The notes below the pieces were generated by a model. The model did no database searches, was not told where the DNA came from, and worked only from the letters and a program-made list of their open reading frames with translations. A stretch of 10,758 nucleotides of DNA from contig CANQQH010000025.1 in assembly GCA_947625955.1 (NCBI GenBank), forward strand, positions 1 to 10,758. The letters run 5' to 3'. The position numbers were made by a program, and so were the translations under genes. The stretch comes from an uncultured Clostridia bacterium. GTDB taxonomy: Bacteria; Bacillota; Clostridia; Christensenellales; UBA1242. Shown here one piece after another: positions 6,955 through 10,758 of the stretch (within the stretch, counting starts at the first letter, position 1; each line of letters begins with the position of its first letter).

Positions 6955-7872
6955 TCAGCTTCTTGAATATATTTGCTCCATTTTTTGAATGAGTTTCTGC
7001 TTGTCAACATTATTAACAAGAACAATGTGCGAAAGCGGATTGAGTTTGAACTTTGTTTGCGCGCGCCTCTTGCCGTTTGTGGTGTCGATTTTCATGTCAA
7101 CGTTCGAGCGGAAGAAGATGTCGGTTTTGAGAAGCGAGAGAAGAGCGCAGCTGTCGTGAAGCGCGTATTGGCCAGGCTTCAAAATCTTGTCTTTATACCC
7201 CTCGCAAAGGTCATAGATGAAAGGTCCAACCTTGCCGCAAGCTTTGAATCTTTCTCTCTGCTCGTCGTCGAAATAGGCAAGCGTGCCAATCTCCTTTGTT
7301 GTGAGCAGAATTGGAACCCCACTCTTGATGATATAGTCAACGGCGTCTGGGTCGCAATAGGCGTTGAAACTTGCATATGGCGTGATGCTTCCCTTTCCGT
7401 CCATCGAACCAACTTCCATCACGATTCGCTTTATCTTTGGCGCAACTTCCGGATAGGTCATGAGCAGCGTTGCAACATTGGTTACTGGCCCCACCGACAC
7501 AATCGTGATCTCGCCCGGCTCGTTGTTTATGTAGTCACGCATCGCCTCAATCGCGCCATAGCCTTCATAGTTCGCCGGCTTTTTCTTCACATTCCTTGCA
7601 ACAATCTTTGTTCCAAGCCCTGTTCTGCCGTGAACATCCTGCGCATTTTGCGGTGGTGTGTTGAGCGCTTTGGACGCACCCTTATAAACCGGGTAGTCAA
7701 CTTTTGCGAATTTCTCAACCAAAAAACAAGTGTTTTTTGTTGCTCTTTCAACATCAACATTCCCAAAGACCGAACTTATCATCTTTATTTCGAACTGTGG
7801 TTCATTGAAAGCCAAAAGCAGTGCCATCGCGTCGTCAACGCCAACATCCATATCAAGAATAATTTTTTCCAT
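6955..7872 (-). CDS. Nucleoside hydrolase (inosine-uridine preferring family), altered ribose pocket
   Basis: The family cleaves the N-glycosidic bond of ribonucleosides to base plus ribose in cytoplasmic salvage. The 305-residue length is typical. The calcium and catalytic motif is DMDVGVDDAMALL (D7, D9, D13, D14; the usual form is DTDPGxDD). Also present are HGRTGLG (81-87), VGPVTNVA (127-134), SFNAYCDPDA (168-177) and the late HD (H239, D240) in ALHDSCAL. Compared with the Crithidia enzyme as I recall it, the Asn and Glu that hold the ribose 5'-OH (N160, E166) align with S162 and S168, while the following Asn is kept (N170). MEVGS also replaces the usual MGG. The catalytic Asp and His are intact, so it is probably active with altered substrate preference (inference). 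ATG 7870-7872 has AAAAGGG six bases upstream. It has its own promoter and terminator, so it is monocistronic or follows the small gene at 7978-8124. Confidence 0.93.
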   Translation of the reverse strand: MEKIILDMDVGVDDAMALLLAFNEPQFEIKMISSVFGNVDVERATKNTCFLVEKFAKVDYPVYKGASKALNTPPQNAQDVHGRTGLGTKIVARNVKKKPANYEGYGAIEAMRDYINNEPGEITIVSVGPVTNVATLLMTYPEVAPKIKRIVMEVGSMDGKGSITPYASFNAYCDPDAVDYIIKSGVPILLTTKEIGTLAYFDDEQRERFKACGKVGPFIYDLCEGYKDKILKPGQYALHDSCALLSLLKTDIFFRSNVDMKIDTTNGKRRAQTKFKLNPLSHIVLVNNVDKQKLIQKMEQIYSRS

Positions 7873-7915
7873 AACCGACCCTTTTCCCTTTTATTTTAAC
7901 AATATTATTTAGATG

Positions 7916-7945
7916 ATTATATCAAATAAAATGTTAAACACACAA
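7916..7945 (-). promoter_or_regulatory. Putative promoter of the nucleoside hydrolase gene
   Basis: -10 TATAAT (7916-7921) is exact. A plausible -35 TTGTGT (7940-7945) lies 18 bp upstream. The start codon is about 43 bp downstream. Confidence 0.65.
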
Positions 7946-7977
7946 GAAAAAACGCGAGGTTATACAATTTTATTTCA

Positions 7978-8124
7978 TTATTTTTTCTCTCGCTCACTTC
8001 TGCGCGACGCGAATTTTTTCGCCTTCAAAAGCACATCCAGGTTCTTGTCGATATCTTTTATTTTGCCATTATATAGCCTTTCATATGCAATCGAAAGCGC
8101 CTCTTCTTTGCTTATTCTTCTCAT
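7978..8124 (-). CDS. Small basic hypothetical protein (48 aa)
   Basis: ATG 8122-8124 to TAA 7978-7980 encodes MRRISKEEALSIAYERLYNG and continues KIKDIDKNLDVLLKAKKFAS, ending RRSEREKK. It looks like a real protein: an amphipathic two-helix pattern, a Gly turn at residue 20, and a basic C-terminus. Its codons are clearly richer in GC than the AT-rich DNA on both sides (for example GCG, CGC, TCG). A GAGAAAG ribosome binding site (8135-8141) lies 10 bases upstream. I do not recognise a family; a small nucleic-acid-binding or regulatory protein would fit the charge, but that is a guess. The nucleoside hydrolase starts 105 bp downstream behind its own promoter, so the link between them is uncertain. 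No convincing promoter was found upstream. Confidence 0.6.
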   Translation of the reverse strand: MRRISKEEALSIAYERLYNGKIKDIDKNLDVLLKAKKFASRRSEREKK

Positions 8125-8401
8125 CAAAAATATTCTTTCTCAAAACTCAAAAATTAATACTTCCCTTCAAAATTTCGCTTCTTTTTTTTTAATTTGCCTG
8201 TTTTCAAGTAAATTTACACAATTTTTCCATTTTCCCCACTCAATTTTGCAGAAAAATTATTGTTTTTCTAGCCGTTTTCACCGCAAAACAAATAAAAACG
8301 CGCAAAACGAATAAAAACAAAAGCAAAATTTGCATAAAATTTCAAAAAATAGTCATAAATATTATTTCAAAATAAATTTTAACAAAGCAAAAAACGAGGG
8401 T
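8125..8401. other. AT-rich intergenic region, mostly empty
   Basis: About 277 bp of A/T-rich DNA between the small gene and the surface-protein gene. It holds the surface gene's terminator (right end), a 19-bp tandem repeat and a few short A/T palindromes. No further gene with a ribosome binding site was found on either strand. Confidence 0.7.
8281..8318. repeat. 19-bp tandem repeat, two copies
   Basis: CCGCAAAACAAATAAAAAC (8281-8299) and GCGCAAAACGAATAAAAAC (8300-8318) match at 17 of 19 positions. Role unknown; possibly a protein-binding pair or slippage in AT-rich DNA. Confidence 0.65.
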
Positions 8402-8412
8402 TCATCCCCTCG
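8389..8412 (-). terminator. Rho-independent terminator overlapping the stop codon of the surface-protein gene
   Basis: CGAGGG (8407-8412 on the coding strand) pairs with CCCTCG (8395-8400) across GATGAA and is followed by six T (8389-8394). The TGA stop (8402-8404) lies in the loop, so the hairpin begins inside the last codons. Confidence 0.88.
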
Positions 8413-10660
8413 CTTTTGCTTTGATTTTTGCTTTCTTTGGTATTATGAAAACTTTCTTTTCGTCAGCATCAACACTTTGCTTTTTCTCCTCATTATCAAC
8501 TTCGCACACTTTATTTTCAATGTTGTCTGCCACATCTTCCCACGAAACCTCTGGCGCAAATAGTTTTGAAACATATTCAACCGAGGCGTTGAGAAAATAT
8601 TCATTGTTGGTTGTTTCAATATTCTTTTTTAGTGCGTTCCAAGTTGTTGCATTGCCGTGGTAATAAACCTTATTCAAACTCGCACACGAATTGAAAGCAT
8701 ATTGATATATATTTTTGAGCCCTGAGCCTATTCTAATAGATTGCAAATTCGAACAACCAGCAAACGCATAGCTAGATATGGTTGTGCACTTGTCTGGAAT
8801 TGTTATTGTTGGTAGTAATGTGCACCCCGAAAATGCCGAACTACCAATGCTAGTCACTCCCGTTCCCATGTTCACAGTTTGTAAATTAGAACATTTGTAA
8901 AATGAATAATCGCCAATAGCTATACTTGTACAATTTATCGTCACTTCTTTTAGCGCAGGCAATTCCTCGCAAATTTCACTTGGCATTGAAGTCAAATTTC
9001 TTCCGAATGTTATCGATTGCAGACTAGTGCAATTTCCAAATAGTCCAGAACCAATAGTTGTAACACTATCGGGAATTGTGACTTCTATTAAACTTTCATC
9101 ATTATAAAAAACTGATGAACCCAGTGTCTGCAGCCCTGAACCAAATTTTATCGTCCTCAATGCTTTACAAGCACAAATTCCACTAGAACCAATACTTATA
9201 ACGCTGTCAGGAATTTCAATTTCAGTTATATTTATACAATAAAAAAAACCATCTTCACCTATACTTTTCACATTTTTACCAATTTTAATAGCCTTGCTAT
9301 TTATTCCATAGCACGCATATCTTCCAATTGACAAAATGGTGTCGGGAATAACAAATAGTGAATCGTCTATAAACTCAAAGCAAGCAAAAGAATGCCCGCC
9401 AAGGCTTGTGACACTTCCATCATCGGGAATATAGCCTTCCTTGTTTCCAATTATAAGCGTTTTTGTATTTTTATTGACCAAAACATTTCTTTCAATTCCA
9501 CTATTGTCTCTGCTTGTGAAAACTTTGTTGTTCTTATCAACCACTGTTTTGTCTGGATAACAAAATGCAAAACTCTGTGCAACAACGGTTGTTAGATTTG
9601 GTCCAATATACAAATTTTCTATACCCCCACAAGCATCAAAACCCATATCTGCCACTGAAACAATATTTGTAAGTTTCAAATCACCTTTTATTCCTTTGCA
9701 ACTAAAAAACGCACCATATTCAACAACTTCAAGACTTTCAGGAATAATAACTTTTGTCGATTTTGAACATGCCCAAAACGCACTATCGCATGCTTTCGTT
9801 ATGGTTTCAGGAATATAAATATTAAGAGAATCGGCAAATTTGAAACCGTTTCTTGCAACCGTTCTAACTGGCACGCCGGCATGATAGTTTGGAATGACGA
9901 TGTCGCCTGTGTATGGGTCAGGGTCGGTCATCTTCACTTCATAAACATCGTTATTGAGAGTATAAACAAGTTTGCTGGCAGGCTCAGCAGCCTTTTCGAA
10001 GTATTCAAGCGTCACATCGCCTTCAACGATATAGTTAAATTCTGTTCCCGGCTGCCTGCTCGCGCCAGCAACTTTAACGCTGATATAATAGTCGTTTTTA
10101 ATTGTGTAGGTGATTTCGAGTACATCGCCCTCGTTGATGTCCGCGCCGCTTTGGAGGGAGACTCCATTTTTCTTGACGGCAACCTTGCTTGGTATTGTTC
10201 CCAAAGAATACATATGATTTTTATCGGCAATATCGTCTTTGTTGATGTTAGGGCTTGTGCAAGAAAAGTTCGCGCCCTTTTCAACATAGATTGCAGGGCC
10301 ATAGTCTGCTGTGCAGCCAGTTATAGTGCCGCCAGTTATAGTACAGGTCGCTCCCGCCTCAACATATATTCCGCCGCCATAGGTCGCCGAACAACCGCTT
10401 ATCGTTCCGCCATCCATGATTAAAGTTGCCCCATTTGAAACATAGATTGCACCGCCGCGCTCCCTTGATTTGCCGCTTATTTCCCCACCACTCAAAGTGT
10501 AGGTCGAGCCAGCCTCAACAATAACAGCACCGCCCTTCTGGCTTGTTGGATCGCCCGTGGTTGGGTAGCCAACAGCTTTTGCAAAATCCACAGAATATAG
10601 AGCCACACTCATTGCAAAAATGCTGAGCATAAGCACAAAAAATGTTGCAAATTTTCTCAT
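8402..10660 (-). CDS. Secreted BspA-type leucine-rich-repeat surface protein with N-terminal beta-helix-like repeats
   Basis: A 752-residue exported protein, probably for adhesion or host/substrate binding. Residues 1-29 form a Sec signal peptide (MRKFATFFVLMLSIFAMSVA core, probable cut after AKA). Residues about 43-130 hold three to four repeats of the type GGAIYVxxGATxTxxGGTIS, typical of beta-helix/PMP-like surface proteins. About 158-225 resemble a divergent InlB B-repeat (NEGDVLEITYTIKNDYYISV, then VEGDVTLEYFEKA). About 255-675 are BspA-type LRRs (LRR_5 style) with units such as AFSGCTLLPTITIPDKCTTI and IPDSVTTIGSGLFGNCTSL. The tail (700-752) is acidic, then strongly basic (IPKKAKIKAKARG), with no LPXTG motif or membrane anchor. 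The start is the ATG at 10658-10660 behind GGGGG (10666-10670); an in-frame TTG five codons upstream overlaps that site and is less likely. Base composition drops from about 50% GC in the repeat domain to about 32% within the LRRs. Confidence 0.92.
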   Translation of the reverse strand: MRKFATFFVLMLSIFAMSVALYSVDFAKAVGYPTTGDPTSQKGGAVIVEAGSTYTLSGGEISGKSRERGGAIYVSNGATLIMDGGTISGCSATYGGGIYVEAGATCTITGGTITGCTADYGPAIYVEKGANFSCTSPNINKDDIADKNHMYSLGTIPSKVAVKKNGVSLQSGADINEGDVLEITYTIKNDYYISVKVAGASRQPGTEFNYIVEGDVTLEYFEKAAEPASKLVYTLNNDVYEVKMTDPDPYTGDIVIPNYHAGVPVRTVARNGFKFADSLNIYIPETITKACDSAFWACSKSTKVIIPESLEVVEYGAFFSCKGIKGDLKLTNIVSVADMGFDACGGIENLYIGPNLTTVVAQSFAFCYPDKTVVDKNNKVFTSRDNSGIERNVLVNKNTKTLIIGNKEGYIPDDGSVTSLGGHSFACFEFIDDSLFVIPDTILSIGRYACYGINSKAIKIGKNVKSIGEDGFFYCINITEIEIPDSVISIGSSGICACKALRTIKFGSGLQTLGSSVFYNDESLIEVTIPDSVTTIGSGLFGNCTSLQSITFGRNLTSMPSEICEELPALKEVTINCTSIAIGDYSFYKCSNLQTVNMGTGVTSIGSSAFSGCTLLPTITIPDKCTTISSYAFAGCSNLQSIRIGSGLKNIYQYAFNSCASLNKVYYHGNATTWNALKKNIETTNNEYFLNASVEYVSKLFAPEVSWEDVADNIENKVCEVDNEEKKQSVDADEKKVFIIPKKAKIKAKARG

Positions 10661-10669
10661 GACATCCCC

Positions 10670-10684
10670 CAACAAAAATTGTTG
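10670..10684 (-). other. Inverted repeat directly before the ribosome binding site of the surface gene
   Basis: CAACAA and TTGTTG with a 3-nt TTT loop on the coding strand touch the GGGGG ribosome binding site. A weak stem here could affect translation; it is AT-rich and may be chance. Confidence 0.35.
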
Positions 10685-10746
10685 TTAAGAAAAACAGCGC
10701 GCACACGATTCTTTCTCGCCCGCTTTTTCTTACACTAAACAATATA

Positions 10747-10758
10747 CCCCCCCCCCCC
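10747..10758. repeat. Poly-C tract (poly-G on the coding strand), at least 12 bp, reaching the window edge
   Basis: Twelve consecutive C end the window. On the coding strand the G run directly precedes TATATT (10741-10746), which could serve as a -10 box, and lies 86 bp upstream of the surface-protein start. Its true length is unknown because it runs to the edge. Confidence 0.85.

Noticed and set aside
6973..7899. A 308-codon plus-strand open frame opposite the nucleoside hydrolase
   Set aside because: It is the reverse complement of a clear enzyme gene, has Cys/Arg/His-rich composition typical of a shadow frame, and shows no known motif. The nucleoside hydrolase motifs on the other strand settle it.
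8208..8217. Perfect palindrome GTAAATTTAC
   Set aside because: Such short A/T palindromes are expected by chance in DNA this AT-rich, and nothing nearby supports an operator.
7913..8314. Plus-strand 133-codon frame rich in Phe, Ser and Leu
   Set aside because: It lies in AT-rich DNA, lacks a ribosome binding site, covers a promoter, and is opposite the better-supported 48-codon gene.
8230..8330. Minus-strand 31-codon hydrophobic peptide frame (MQILLLFLFVLRVF...)
   Set aside because: No ribosome binding site; the hydrophobicity follows from a T-rich tandem repeat. Not supportable as a gene.
10515..10742. Minus-strand 75-codon frame with a hydrophobic start, VGGC lipobox look-alike and many Cys
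   Set aside because: It overlaps the signal-peptide and repeat region of the surface gene in another frame and starts with TTG without a ribosome binding site. The Cys come from the out-of-frame reading of Ala/Gly-rich codons.

Overview
The window looks like a chromosomal segment of a low-to-moderate GC bacterium, most likely an uncultured gut or host-associated Firmicute (Clostridia-like). The grounds are strong AGGAGG-type ribosome binding sites, consensus TTGAAA/TATAAT promoters, hairpin-plus-U terminators, a secreted BspA-type leucine-rich-repeat protein with a Sec signal peptide, and intergenic DNA much richer in AT than the genes. UGA is a stop codon here: two genes end in TGA, and a release factor 2 gene carries the UGA-controlled frameshift. 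A Mycoplasma-type code is therefore excluded. The taxonomic guess is inference. All supported genes lie on the minus strand, so the order below runs from high to low coordinates.

Region 8402-10758: a secreted 752-residue protein with a short beta-helix-like repeat domain, an InlB-B-repeat-like domain and a long BspA-type LRR array. A run of at least 12 C (G on the coding strand) lies upstream of it at the window edge. Its terminator overlaps its own stop codon. Region 7873-8401 is an AT-rich gap that holds a small 48-codon gene and a 19-bp tandem repeat. Region 6955-7872 is a nucleoside hydrolase with its own promoter and terminator; two of its ribose 5'-OH ligands appear to be replaced by serine.

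Region 1719-6887: a self-contained two-gene operon (consensus promoter, 14-bp intergenic gap, strong terminator). It encodes two proteins I do not recognise: a 1303-residue protein with a glycine-rich membrane segment, long coiled coils and several internal repeats, and a 371-residue highly charged helical protein. This is the best candidate here for an undescribed system, probably a membrane-attached scaffold and a soluble partner, but no function can be assigned from sequence.

Region 1-1709: a prfB-tsaD pair. prfB (release factor 2) has the classical CTT TGA C programmed +1 frameshift after codon 22 but lacks the purine-rich internal Shine-Dalgarno stimulator known from E. coli. Its TAA stop touches the ATG of tsaD with no gap. 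tsaD (tRNA t6A37 synthesis) runs off the left edge after 188 codons. No tRNA, rRNA, CRISPR array, insertion sequence, riboswitch or integrase was seen.
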